Below are positions 25,861 through 34,771 of a stretch of DNA of 64,000 nt, in pieces. The DNA lies in contig JAFPXY010000007.1 of the NCBI GenBank assembly GCA_017394515.1, positions 1 through 64,000 of the forward strand, given 5' to 3'. Numbering within the stretch: the stretch's first letter is position 1; each line of letters begins with the position of its first letter. A program made the position numbers and the translations under genes. The DNA comes from Bacillota bacterium. GTDB lineage: Bacteria > Bacillota > Clostridia > Peptostreptococcales > Anaerovoracaceae. Below the pieces are notes generated by a model. The model searched no databases. It was given only the letters and a program-made list of their open reading frames with translations, and was not told where the DNA came from.

Positions 25861-27087
25861 ATGAAAAAAATAGAGCTGCTGGCTCCGGCCGGCGACCTTG
25901 AAAAACTTAAGACCGCAGTGGATTACGGCGCTGATGCTGTATACTTCGGCGGCGAGGCCTTCAGCTTAAGGGCAGGGGCGGGAAACCTCTCCCTGGATGA
26001 AATGAAGGAAGGCCTAAACTACGCCCACGGTAAGGGCGTCAGAAGCTATCTGACTGTAAATATTTTTGCTCATAATGAAGATATAGAGCCTTTAAGAGCA
26101 TATCTGGAAGAGATCAAAGACCTGGGAATTGATGCCTATCTGGTTTCGGATCCCGGAGTCTTCTCGCTCCTTAAGGAAGTCATGCCTGAAGCTGAGATAC
26201 ACTTGAGCACCCAGGCAAACATGACCAATTATCAGACCGCCATGTTCTGGTACGGGCTGGGAGTAAGAAGGATAGTTCTCGCCAGGGAACTGAGTTTCAG
26301 AGAGATCAGAGAACTCAAGGCTCGCTGCCCTGAAGACCTGGAATTCGAAGCTTTCGTTCACGGTGCCATGTGCATCAGCTATTCGGGAAGATGCCTGCTT
26401 TCCAACTTCATGATAGGAAGAGACGCAAACCACGGAGAATGCGCTCATCCCTGCAGATGGAAGTACGCTCTCATGGAAGAGCAGCGCCCTGGGGAATATT
26501 ATCCCATTGAGGAGGACGAAAGAGGAACATATATTCTGAATTCCAAGGACCTTTGCATGATCAGATTCATACCTGAACTGATAGAATGCGGCCTTGCTTC
26601 CCTTAAGATAGAGGGAAGGATGAAGTCAGCCTTCTATGTGGCTCACGTGATCTCTGCTTACAGAAAGGCCATCGACGCTTACTATGCAGATCCTGAAGGC
26701 TGGGAGTTCAAGGAGGAGTGGATGGATGAACTTAAGAAGGTATCTCACCGCCAGTTCACCACGGGCTTCTACTTCGATAAGCCCACCGAAAAGGATCAGA
26801 ATTACGAGACTTCCCAGTATACCAGGGATTACGTATATACTGGCATCGTTCGCGAATATGATCCATCAACGGGTTATGCCATAATCGAACAACGTAACAA
26901 GATGGTACTTGGAGATGTAGTGGAAGTGTTCGGTCCCTTTACGGATTTCTTTGTGCAGAAGGTAGAAGAGATGTACAATGAGGCAGGGGAGCCCATAGAT
27001 GCTTGTCCTCATCCTCAGGAGATCATCAGGATGAAGATGGCAGGAGAGGTCAAGCCCGGCTGGATGCTGAGAAAAAGGAAAGGTTGA
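25861..27087 (+). CDS. trhP: U32 family tRNA hydroxylation protein TrhP
   Basis: The 408-residue protein starts with IELLAPAGDLEKLKTAVDYGADAVYFGG and has the U32 signature with four cysteines in EAFVHGAMCISYSGRCLLS and HGECAHPCRWKY, likely iron-sulfur ligands. U32 proteins of the TrhP/YegQ type make 5-hydroxyuridine in tRNA from prephenate; TrmR upstream methylates it. Two in-frame non-ATG codons precede the ATG at 25861, which has AAAAGGAA upstream. Only one U32 gene is present here, while B. subtilis has two. Confidence 0.9.
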   Translation: MKKIELLAPAGDLEKLKTAVDYGADAVYFGGEAFSLRAGAGNLSLDEMKEGLNYAHGKGVRSYLTVNIFAHNEDIEPLRAYLEEIKDLGIDAYLVSDPGVFSLLKEVMPEAEIHLSTQANMTNYQTAMFWYGLGVRRIVLARELSFREIRELKARCPEDLEFEAFVHGAMCISYSGRCLLSNFMIGRDANHGECAHPCRWKYALMEEQRPGEYYPIEEDERGTYILNSKDLCMIRFIPELIECGLASLKIEGRMKSAFYVAHVISAYRKAIDAYYADPEGWEFKEEWMDELKKVSHRQFTTGFYFDKPTEKDQNYETSQYTRDYVYTGIVREYDPSTGYAIIEQRNKMVLGDVVEVFGPFTDFFVQKVEEMYNEAGEPIDACPHPQEIIRMKMAGEVKPGWMLRKRKG

Positions 27088-27152
27088 TTTTTTAGGTATT
27101 TTTTGATAAAATATCGATGTATCATTATTTCAATTTAAAAAAGGATGTCAAA

Positions 27153-28328
27153 ATGAAACTTTCAAAGAAGATCAAAAAAAGTCTGAAAAAAATCTTAGGA
27201 TCAGGCAAAGAAACTCCTAAAAAAGAATTAAAACCCGAAGTAAAGAAAACTGAGGACAAACCTAAAGAACCCAAGAAAAGTAAAAAAGAACTTGCAAGAG
27301 AAGAAAGAGCCAGAAAGAAAGAGGAAAGAGCAGCCCATATCAGAGAAGGTTATATTAACAGGGTAGTTGAATTGACTGGCTGGGATAGGGAGAATGCTAT
27401 AGCTCAGATGGATAAGGCTAAAGAAAATTGCGGCGTATCTTATGAGTACTATGCTGCTTGGCATTTCTATAATATTGATGAAGAACATCAAAAGGAATAC
27501 TTTACCAAAGGTCATGCAGATACCCTCAAGGAACGCTTCAATACCGATCCTAATACCACCAAGATCATAATGAACAAGGTAGCATTCAGCAAGATGTTCG
27601 ATAAATTCCTTGGAAGAGCGTGGGCAGATAACCATAATGTGACAGAGGAAGAATTCAAAGAAAAGTTTGGCGAATCCTGTAAAATTATTTACAAACCACA
27701 AAAATCATCCGGAGGTAAAGGTATTCAGGTCTTCAAATTTGATGATGACAGTATCCATGACGTATACGAAACTGTAACAAAACTTCCGGAAGGAATCATT
27801 GAACAGTTCGTCGTTCAGCATCCTGAAATGTGCAAACTTTCAGTAAATTCCGTTAATACTATCCGTGTAGTTACAATTAGAACAAATAAGGATATTCCTG
27901 GCATCGAAAAAGATAAAGTATATATAGTTTACTGTGCCATGAGAATGGGTACAGGCAAAAATTATACAGACAATCTTCATTCCGGAGGTATGGTTGCAGC
28001 TGTAGATCTTGAGACTGGTAAACTTCTGACATCCGGAGTCGATTTCCGTTATAATATTTGTGAGAGACATCCTGATACTGGTGTTGAAATCAAAGGATTC
28101 CAGATTCCTCAGTTCGATAAGATCAAGGAAATGATCACTGAAGCAGCTTCTTTGACTTATGGATATTATGGATGGGACGTAGCTGTTACCGTTGATGGAC
28201 CTATCATCATAGAGTGTAATACTCACCCGGGTGCAGGGATCCTACAGTCTCCTTACGTCCATTTAGGGAAGGGGATGAAATATGTTGCAGACCCATTCCT
28301 TGTAGGAACAAAGTGGGAAACAAAATAG
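27153..28328 (+). CDS. ATP-grasp protein of the sugar-transfer-associated type
   Basis: The 391-residue protein has a very basic N-terminal 70 residues (runs of K, E and R) followed by an ATP-grasp fold. Visible elements are IIYKPQKSSGGKGIQVFKF (lysine and glycine-rich nucleotide loop), EQFVVQHPEMCKLSVNSVNTIRVVT and the terminal DVAVTVDGPIIIECNTHPGAG metal site. This matches ATP-grasp enzymes linked to surface polysaccharide or peptide ligation, but no such genes surround it. The gene is a monocistron: it has a TAAAAT-like -10 near 27105 and its own terminator, and it is clearly more AT-rich than its neighbours. The upstream in-frame ATG at 27117 lies in the promoter; AAAAGGATG precedes 27153. 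Confidence 0.8.
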   Translation: MKLSKKIKKSLKKILGSGKETPKKELKPEVKKTEDKPKEPKKSKKELAREERARKKEERAAHIREGYINRVVELTGWDRENAIAQMDKAKENCGVSYEYYAAWHFYNIDEEHQKEYFTKGHADTLKERFNTDPNTTKIIMNKVAFSKMFDKFLGRAWADNHNVTEEEFKEKFGESCKIIYKPQKSSGGKGIQVFKFDDDSIHDVYETVTKLPEGIIEQFVVQHPEMCKLSVNSVNTIRVVTIRTNKDIPGIEKDKVYIVYCAMRMGTGKNYTDNLHSGGMVAAVDLETGKLLTSGVDFRYNICERHPDTGVEIKGFQIPQFDKIKEMITEAASLTYGYYGWDVAVTVDGPIIIECNTHPGAGILQSPYVHLGKGMKYVADPFLVGTKWETK

Positions 28329-28358
28329 AGAAATATATCTCGATTGTATTAAAATTAG

Positions 28359-28393
28359 AAAAAGCAATATCACAAGATGATATTGCTTTTTTT
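28359..28393 (+). terminator. Terminator after the ATP-grasp gene
   Basis: AAAAAGCAATATCA (28359-28372) and TGATATTGCTTTTT (28378-28391) form a perfect 14-pair stem with loop CAAGA, followed by TTT. Confidence 0.92.
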
Positions 28394-28474
28394 CTTAATT
28401 TTTGGTATATTTATTGTGTATGGGTATATTAAGCTATATTAATATATAATTAACTTATTTTGTGAGGTAAAAAA

Positions 28475-28966
28475 ATGACTGAAAAGAGATCAGAGGCTTT
28501 CAAGGAGCTTCAACCTACGTTGGATCAGTATGCAGGCGTTAAAGGCAGCCTGATCACGATCCTTCAGAAGGCTCAGGAGATTTATGGTTATCTCAGCACA
28601 GACTGCATCAACCATATCGCTGACGCCACAGGCATTAAACCTGCCAAGATCTACGGTGTAGCCACATTCTACGCTCAGTTCAGACTTGAACCCATCGGCA
28701 AATATCTTCTTATGATGTGCCAGGGAACAGCTTGCCACGTAAACGGATCAGAAAACATTTATGAGACCGTATGCGAAGAACTGGGAATCGTCGATGGCGA
28801 AACCACAGAGGACAATGTCTTCACGATCAACAACGTTGCTTGCCTCGGATGCTGCTCACTTGCACCTGTAATGATGGTTAGATCAAGTGACGGAGACGAG
28901 ACTTACGGCAACCTTACTAAGGACAGCGTAAGGGCGATCCTTAAAGAGATCGCAGCCAGAGGATAG
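28475..28966 (+). CDS. NuoE-like [2Fe-2S] thioredoxin-fold subunit
   Basis: The 163-residue protein has the 24-kDa NADH dehydrogenase subunit fold: an N-terminal helical part (GSLITILQKAQEIYGYLS), YGVATFYAQFRLEPIGKY, and four cysteines in CQGTACHVNGS and CLGCCSLAPVMMV that bind a [2Fe-2S] cluster. It should relay electrons next to the FMN subunit encoded 11 bp downstream. The start follows GTGAGGTAAAA. It is the first gene of a three-gene operon with no hydrogenase. Confidence 0.92.
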   Translation: MTEKRSEAFKELQPTLDQYAGVKGSLITILQKAQEIYGYLSTDCINHIADATGIKPAKIYGVATFYAQFRLEPIGKYLLMMCQGTACHVNGSENIYETVCEELGIVDGETTEDNVFTINNVACLGCCSLAPVMMVRSSDGDETYGNLTKDSVRAILKEIAARG

Positions 28967-28976
28967 GAGGTAAGCG

Positions 28977-30725
28977 ATGAAAATAGTAGTTGGACAGGGT
29001 TCCTGCGGTATAGCCACAGGCGCAAAGAAAACAGCTGCAGAATTTGAAAAGCAGCTTAAGGCAAATAACCTCGACACTGAACTCACCATTACAGGCTGCG
29101 TTGGTACCTGCTATCTGGAACCTATCGTAGACGTATATGAGGACAACGGTGACATGACAAGATACGTCAAGGTTCAGCCGGACAGAGTCGAAAAAATCAT
29201 CGAAGAACACATCAAAGGTGGCAAGCCTGTTGAAGAATATGCCATCTCTGAAGAAGATAAGGGCTTTGTTAAAGGTCAGCAGAGAGTAGTTCTCAGAAAC
29301 TGCGGTGTTATCAATCCTGAAAACATCGACGAATATCTTGAGAAAGACGGATATAAGGCACTTGAGAAAGTTCTTACTTCCATGAAACCCGAGCAGGTCA
29401 TCGAAGAGATGAAGGCTTCAGGTCTTAGAGGAAGAGGAGGCGCTGGCTTCCCTACATGGTTCAAGTGGAATGCTGCCAAGGCTTCTCCCGGAAACGAGAA
29501 GTACATGGTTTGCAACGCTGACGAAGGTGACCCGGGCGCATTCATGGACAGATCAGTTCTTGAGGGCGACCCTCATAGCGTACTTGAAGGTATGGCTATC
29601 GCAGGTTATGCTATGGGAGCACATCAGGGCGTTATCTACTGCCGTGCTGAGTATCCTCTTGCAATCAAGAGACTTGAGATCGCTATGGCTCAGGCAAGAG
29701 AGAGAGGATATCTCGGAAAGAACCTCTTTGGAACAGGTTTCGACTTTGATATCTATATCAAGGCCGGTGCAGGCGCATTCGTATGCGGCGAAGAGACAGC
29801 TCTTATCGCTTCCCTTGAAGGAGAAAGAGGAATGCCCAGACTTAAACCTCCTTTCCCTGCAGCAAAGGGATTCTGGCAGAAGCCTACCGACATCAACAAC
29901 GTTGAGACTCTTGCTAACGTTCCTTGGATCATCTATAACGGCGGAGCAGCATTCTCCAAGTTCGGTACTGTTAAGTCACCCGGAACTAAGGTATTCGCTC
30001 TCGCTGGTAAGATCAAGAAGGGAGGCTTAGTTGAGGTTCCTATGGGAATGACCATCAACGAGATCATCTACGGCATTGGCGGCGGTATCAGAAATGATAA
30101 GCAGTTCAAGGCTGTACAGATGGGGGGACCTTCCGGCGGATGTATTCCTGCATCTCTCGGAGATACCCAGGTTACATATGAAGATATCACCAAGACAGGC
30201 GCTATCGTTGGTTCCGGCGGTATGATTGTAATGGACGAAGAGACCTGTATGGTAGATATGGCCAGATACTTCCTTAACTTCACAAGAGACGAGTCCTGCG
30301 GTAAGTGCAACTACTGCAGAATCGGTACCAAGAGACTTCTTGAGATCCTCACCAGGATCACAGAAGGTGAAGGAAGAGACGGAGACATCGAACTCCTTCA
30401 GGAACTCGCTACCAAGGTTATGCAGGGATCACTTTGCGGACTTGGACAGACAGCTCCTAACCCCGTACTCTCAACCATTCGCCACTTCAGAAACGAGTAC
30501 GAAGACCACATCTACAACAAGAAGTGCACAGCTCACTCCTGCAAGGCTCTCATCGAGTTCAGCATCAATGACAAGTGCAAGGGATGTACTCTCTGCGCAA
30601 GAAATTGCCCTGTTGGCGCTATCACCGGCAGCGTAAAGCAGATGCACGTTATCGACAAAGAAAAGTGCATCAAGTGCGGCAAGTGTCTTGACAACTGCAA
30701 GTTTGGCGCAATAGATAAGATTTGA
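28977..30725 (+). CDS. NuoF-like NADH/FMN iron-sulfur subunit
   Basis: The 582-residue protein combines four parts: an N-terminal [2Fe-2S] thioredoxin-like domain (cysteines in GQGSCGIATG and GCVGTCYLEP); the 51-kDa NADH/FMN domain with GLRGRGGAGFPTWFKW and NADEGDPGAFMDR; a [4Fe-4S] motif ESCGKCNYCRIGTKRLLEI; and a C-terminal two-cluster ferredoxin (CKGCTLCARNCPVGAI, CIKCGKCLDNCKFGAI). This is the layout of HydB/HndC-type subunits of bifurcating enzymes. It oxidises or reduces NAD(H) at FMN. The large third subunit starts 19 bp downstream behind GGGGAGGAGG. Confidence 0.93.
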   Translation: MKIVVGQGSCGIATGAKKTAAEFEKQLKANNLDTELTITGCVGTCYLEPIVDVYEDNGDMTRYVKVQPDRVEKIIEEHIKGGKPVEEYAISEEDKGFVKGQQRVVLRNCGVINPENIDEYLEKDGYKALEKVLTSMKPEQVIEEMKASGLRGRGGAGFPTWFKWNAAKASPGNEKYMVCNADEGDPGAFMDRSVLEGDPHSVLEGMAIAGYAMGAHQGVIYCRAEYPLAIKRLEIAMAQARERGYLGKNLFGTGFDFDIYIKAGAGAFVCGEETALIASLEGERGMPRLKPPFPAAKGFWQKPTDINNVETLANVPWIIYNGGAAFSKFGTVKSPGTKVFALAGKIKKGGLVEVPMGMTINEIIYGIGGGIRNDKQFKAVQMGGPSGGCIPASLGDTQVTYEDITKTGAIVGSGGMIVMDEETCMVDMARYFLNFTRDESCGKCNYCRIGTKRLLEILTRITEGEGRDGDIELLQELATKVMQGSLCGLGQTAPNPVLSTIRHFRNEYEDHIYNKKCTAHSCKALIEFSINDKCKGCTLCARNCPVGAITGSVKQMHVIDKEKCIKCGKCLDNCKFGAIDKI

Positions 30726-30744
30726 TAGGGGAGGAGGTAATAAA

Positions 30745-33700
30745 ATGAACAAATTCTTACTTAACATTAACGGCAAAGAAGTAACCGGATTCCCCGGTCA
30801 GACTATTCTGGAAGTCGCTAAGGAAAATGACATTTTTATTCCTACTCTTTGCTATGACGAAAGAACCAAGATCTACGGTTCCTGCGGTCTCTGCATGTGC
30901 GAAGTAGAGGGTAACCCCAAGCTTTGCAAAGCATGTGCTACAGAGATCGCTCCCGGAATGGTAGTTAATTCCCAGACTGAGAGAGTTATCGAGTCCAGAA
31001 AGACCAACCTGGAACTCCTGCTCTCCAACCACACAGGTGATTGCCGTCCGCCTTGCGTTATCGCATGTCCCGGCCACACCGACTGCCAGGGCTATGTAGG
31101 ACTCATCGCTAACGGCGAGTTCGACAAGGCTCTGGAACTGATCAAAGATAAGATTCCTCTTCCCGCATCCCTCGGAAGAGTTTGCCCTCATCCTTGTGAA
31201 GAGAAGTGCAGAAGAGCTCTTATCGATGAACCTATCTCCATTCAGCAGTTAAAGAGATTTGCAGCTGATAACGACCTCGCAGGCGAGATGTTCATTCCCG
31301 AATGCGAAGAAGATACAGGCAAATCCGTTGCTATCATCGGCGGCGGCCCTATGGGCTTATCCGCAGCATATTTCCTCCGTCAGATGGGACATGCCGTAAC
31401 AATTTACGAATCAATGCCTAACTGCGGCGGTATGCTGAGATATGGTATTCCTGAATACAGACTTCCCAAGTCAGTTCTCGATGAAGAAATCGCAACCATC
31501 GAGGCTATGGGAGTAGAGATCATCACCTGCACTAAGGTAGGCGAGGACATTCCTTTCGAGACCATTAGAAATGATTTCGATGCTGTTCTCCTTGGAATCG
31601 GCGCTTGGGTATCCACCGGCGTTGGCTGCAAGGGCGAAGATGCTGATGGCGTTATCGGCGGTATCGACTTCCTGAGAAAGGTAGTCACCAACGAAGAAAT
31701 CAAGCTCGGCGACAGAGTAGCTATCGTCGGCGGTGGTAACACTGCTATGGACGCTTGCCGTACAGCTGTCAGAATGGGCGCAAAGGAAGTTTACAACATC
31801 TATCGTCGTACCAAGGACGAGATGCCTGCTGACATGATCGAGATCGAGGAAGCTGAGGAAGAGGGAGTTATCTTCAAGAACCTCACCAATCCTCTTGAGA
31901 TCGTAAAGGACGAAAACGGCCACATCAAGGAAGTAGTTCTTCAGATCATGGAACTCGGTGAACCCGATGAATCCGGCAGAAGAAGACCTGTACCTGTTGA
32001 AGGCAAGACCGAGACCATCGCTCTCGACACAATGATCCTTGCTATCGGCCAGGCTGTAGATGCTTCCATCTTCACAGGAGACAAGACCAGAAAGGGAGCT
32101 ATCGCATACGATAAGGAAACCTTCATGACCTCCATCCCCGGAGTATTTGCCGGTGGTGACTGCGGTAATGATAAGATCTCCATCGCTATCGAAGCTATCG
32201 CTGATGCTAAGAAGGCTTCCGATGTTATCGATGCTTATCTCTATGGCGAAGATATCAAGTACAGAGAGAGATTCGTTGTAACTCGTGACGACCTTACAGC
32301 AGAAGATTTCGAAGACAGAGAACGTCAGTGCAGACCTGAACTTCCTCAGTTAAGCGCTGAAGAGAGAAAGAGCAACTTCAGTGAAGTTATTCCTTGTGCT
32401 TACACAGAAGAGCAGGCTATGGCTGAAGCTTCCAGATGTCTGGAATGCGGCTGCCACGACTACTTCGAGTGCAAGCTCATCGACTTCGCTAACCAGTATG
32501 ATGTACATCCTGAGAGATTCGCCGGTGAAAAGTCCACCATCGAATTCGAGGATGATCATCCCTTCATCGTAAGAGACCCTAACAAGTGCATTCTTTGCGG
32601 TCTCTGCGTCAGAGTCTGCGACGAGATCATGGGCGTTGGTGCTCTCGGCCTCGTAAATCGTGGATTCGATACAGTTGTTAAGCCGAACATGGAGAAACCT
32701 CTCCTTCAGTCCGGTTGTATCTCCTGCGGACAGTGCGTATCCGTATGTCCTACAGGTGCTCTTCAGGAAAGAACTTCCATGGTTAAGGAAGTACCTGTTG
32801 AGACAGAAGAAACCATCACCACATGCTCAATGTGCTCCGTTGGATGTACTCTTAAGCTTGAGTCCTGCGGCGACATGCTTATCAAGGCTAACCCTGATAA
32901 GGAAGGCGTTGTTAATAAGGGACTTGCTTGCGGAAGAGGTAAGTGGGGCTTTGACAGTGCTATCCTTGAAGGAAAAGTTGAAGACTGCTTCGTTAAGGAA
33001 GATGGTGAATTCAGAGAATCCGATTATCATGAAGCACTCATGCTCGTTGCAAAGAAGTGCCAGATCGTAGGACAGAAGTATGGCAAGAATGCTATCGCTG
33101 TAGCTATCTCTGACAGATACACCAACGAAGAAGCTTACGCTATGAAGGTTATGGCAGACGCTATGGGAGCTAAGGTACTTTGCCTGAACAACCGTGAATC
33201 CGGTCTTAAGAAGGTACTCGGCTTCGATGCTTCTCCTAACACCATCGACGAACTGCTTTCAACCAACCTTATCTTAAGAATTGGATATGACGCAGCAGAC
33301 TCCAGAGTAATCGATCTCAAGATCAAGCAGGCTCAGGAGAGAGGAGCTAAGCTCATCAACCTCTGCAACGGTGAGAACGACCTTGGATTCCTTAAGCAGA
33401 TCGCTAAGGCAGTAGTTGCTTCCGGCAAGGCTGACAAGGTAGCAGGAATCGACGAATTCAAGGCTTCCCTTGAAGGCGTTGAAATATCCGCTGAAGCACA
33501 GGCTATCGCTGATGAATACCTGAAGGCTAAGAAGGCCATGATCGTATACCAGCAGAACATGCTTACAGTTGACGGAGCTACACTCGTTGCTGACATCGCT
33601 CTTGCAGCAGGACACATCGGCAAACCTCGTGATGGTATCCTTCAGATCAAGCCTAAGAACAATTCTCAGGGTCTCATCGATCTTGGAATCACAGCTGGCG

Positions 33701-34203
33701 CTGAAGCACTTGAAGGAGTTAAGGCTCTGGTAGTATTCGGTGAGAATGCTCCTATCGACGCAGACGCTCTTGAGTTCCTGGCAGTATGCGATACACACCT
33801 CACAGAACTTGGTGCTAAGGCAGACGTATTCGTTCCCGGCACAGGCTTCGCATCCACCAACGGAACATTTACCAATACTGAGAGAAGACTTCAGGCTGTA
33901 GAAGCAGCTATAGATGAAGGCATCGCAATGTCCAACTGGGAAGTTGCTCAGGAGATTGCTCACATCTTCGAAGTTGACACTCCTTGGGAAGACACCGACG
34001 ATATCTCAGAAGAGATGTGCGACGAGATTCCTACCTACAAGTATTCCATCCTCGGAGAGTCATACGGCAACGTACTTGCACCTAAGGATGCTAAACTCGT
34101 AGCAGTAGCTGACGGTCCTGTGGTAGATCCTCTGCCGACAACCGACAGCCTCATGCAGTCCATCATCGAAAGACTCCCTGAGCCCGTAGATGCAACACTG
34201 TAA
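30745..34203 (+). CDS. NfnB/NuoG-like iron-sulfur flavoprotein of a putative bifurcating transhydrogenase
   Basis: The 1152-residue protein fuses several redox modules. A [2Fe-2S] ferredoxin (Cys36, 47, 50, 64) is followed by further cysteines (100-114). Next is a GltD/NfnB-type flavoprotein with FAD motif VAIIGGGPMGLSAAYF and NADPH motif VAIVGGGNTAMDACRTAVRMG. Two ferredoxin clusters follow (CILCGLCVRVCDE, CISCGQCVSVCPTGAL). Last is a molybdopterin-oxidoreductase-like C-terminus opening with CSMCSVGCTLK and GLACGRGKWGF. I see no catalytic Sec/Cys of formate dehydrogenase and no hydrogenase H-cluster motifs, so the C-terminal part looks NuoG-like and non-catalytic. With NuoE and NuoF partners, the set resembles Sporomusa-type Nfn (Stn) transhydrogenases that couple NADH, NADPH and ferredoxin. 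The activity is inferred. Confidence 0.8.
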   Translation: MNKFLLNINGKEVTGFPGQTILEVAKENDIFIPTLCYDERTKIYGSCGLCMCEVEGNPKLCKACATEIAPGMVVNSQTERVIESRKTNLELLLSNHTGDCRPPCVIACPGHTDCQGYVGLIANGEFDKALELIKDKIPLPASLGRVCPHPCEEKCRRALIDEPISIQQLKRFAADNDLAGEMFIPECEEDTGKSVAIIGGGPMGLSAAYFLRQMGHAVTIYESMPNCGGMLRYGIPEYRLPKSVLDEEIATIEAMGVEIITCTKVGEDIPFETIRNDFDAVLLGIGAWVSTGVGCKGEDADGVIGGIDFLRKVVTNEEIKLGDRVAIVGGGNTAMDACRTAVRMGAKEVYNIYRRTKDEMPADMIEIEEAEEEGVIFKNLTNPLEIVKDENGHIKEVVLQIMELGEPDESGRRRPVPVEGKTETIALDTMILAIGQAVDASIFTGDKTRKGAIAYDKETFMTSIPGVFAGGDCGNDKISIAIEAIADAKKASDVIDAYLYGEDIKYRERFVVTRDDLTAEDFEDRERQCRPELPQLSAEERKSNFSEVIPCAYTEEQAMAEASRCLECGCHDYFECKLIDFANQYDVHPERFAGEKSTIEFEDDHPFIVRDPNKCILCGLCVRVCDEIMGVGALGLVNRGFDTVVKPNMEKPLLQSGCISCGQCVSVCPTGALQERTSMVKEVPVETEETITTCSMCSVGCTLKLESCGDMLIKANPDKEGVVNKGLACGRGKWGFDSAILEGKVEDCFVKEDGEFRESDYHEALMLVAKKCQIVGQKYGKNAIAVAISDRYTNEEAYAMKVMADAMGAKVLCLNNRESGLKKVLGFDASPNTIDELLSTNLILRIGYDAADSRVIDLKIKQAQERGAKLINLCNGENDLGFLKQIAKAVVASGKADKVAGIDEFKASLEGVEISAEAQAIADEYLKAKKAMIVYQQNMLTVDGATLVADIALAAGHIGKPRDGILQIKPKNNSQGLIDLGITAGAEALEGVKALVVFGENAPIDADALEFLAVCDTHLTELGAKADVFVPGTGFASTNGTFTNTERRLQAVEAAIDEGIAMSNWEVAQEIAHIFEVDTPWEDTDDISEEMCDEIPTYKYSILGESYGNVLAPKDAKLVAVADGPVVDPLPTTDSLMQSIIERLPEPVDATL

Positions 34204-34218
34204 AATTAAATGAAATAT

Positions 34219-34262
34219 AGCTGTCGCTTTAGATGATTTCTAAAGCGACAGCTTTTTCTTTT
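34219..34262 (+). terminator. Strong terminator of the redox operon
   Basis: AGCTGTCGCTTTAGA (34219-34233) pairs perfectly over 15 bp with TCTAAAGCGACAGCT (34239-34253), followed by TTTTCTTTTTT. Confidence 0.95.
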
Positions 34263-34307
34263 TTGCGATGGTCCATAATAGGACGAAAGCGTGTCGGGGG
34301 CAGTTTT

Positions 34308-34606
34308 AGTACTATGATGTCAAAAGTGGTGTAGTACTAAAAGTGGATTTCAGACACTTTAGTACGATGATTTTTTGAGGAGGATTTTGCTTGGTGGGCG
34401 GTTATCCTTGGCTAACTATAGTACTGGAATTCGATTTACAATGTTTTTGGCTTAAATCTACACGGGAAACTGAGTCTTTTGCGGGAGGCAGGCGTAGTAC
34501 CAAACTGTGATATCCTAGGATTTCGGCCTAACCGCAAAAAACAGGCATAGTACGAAATTCAGCTTTCGCGGTTTTAAGCTTAACCCCAAAAAACAGGCAT
34601 AGTACT
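34308..34606 (+). repeat. Degenerate tandem array built on TAGTAC
   Basis: Seven AGTAC motifs, four of them the palindrome AGTACT, start at 34308, 34333, 34361, 34420, 34496, 34549 and 34601. The last units share CAAAAAACAGGCATAGTAC exactly (34535-34553 and 34587-34605, 52 bp apart), each preceded by TAACC. The next unit leftward is a diverged copy (GGAGGCAGGCGTAGTAC). The array occupies most of a 568-bp gene-free stretch (34204-34771), in which I see no convincing reading frame. Function unknown. Confidence 0.75.
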
Positions 34607-34717
34607 AAAATCTATTAACCCATATTTTAGGTCAACCAATGAGTGTCGAATGAAGCAGTAGGGCAGGCACCATATTTATTGTATCTCCAAATATACATTT
34701 TTTCGGAATAGTTACGG

Positions 34718-34746
34718 TTGTATTTTTTGCGGTTTTTGATTATAAT
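34718..34746 (+). promoter_or_regulatory. Promoter of the asp23-nusB operon
   Basis: TTGTAT (34718-34723) and TATAAT (34741-34746) are spaced 17 bp apart, 25 bp upstream of the first start codon and just after the repeat array. Confidence 0.75.
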
Positions 34747-34771
34747 ATACTATGTATAGGTAGGTGCAATT

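Noticed and set aside
28475..34203. An [FeFe]-hydrogenase or formate dehydrogenase operon.
   Set aside because: H-cluster cysteine motifs are absent, and no Sec or Cys catalytic site is seen in the molybdopterin-like domain.
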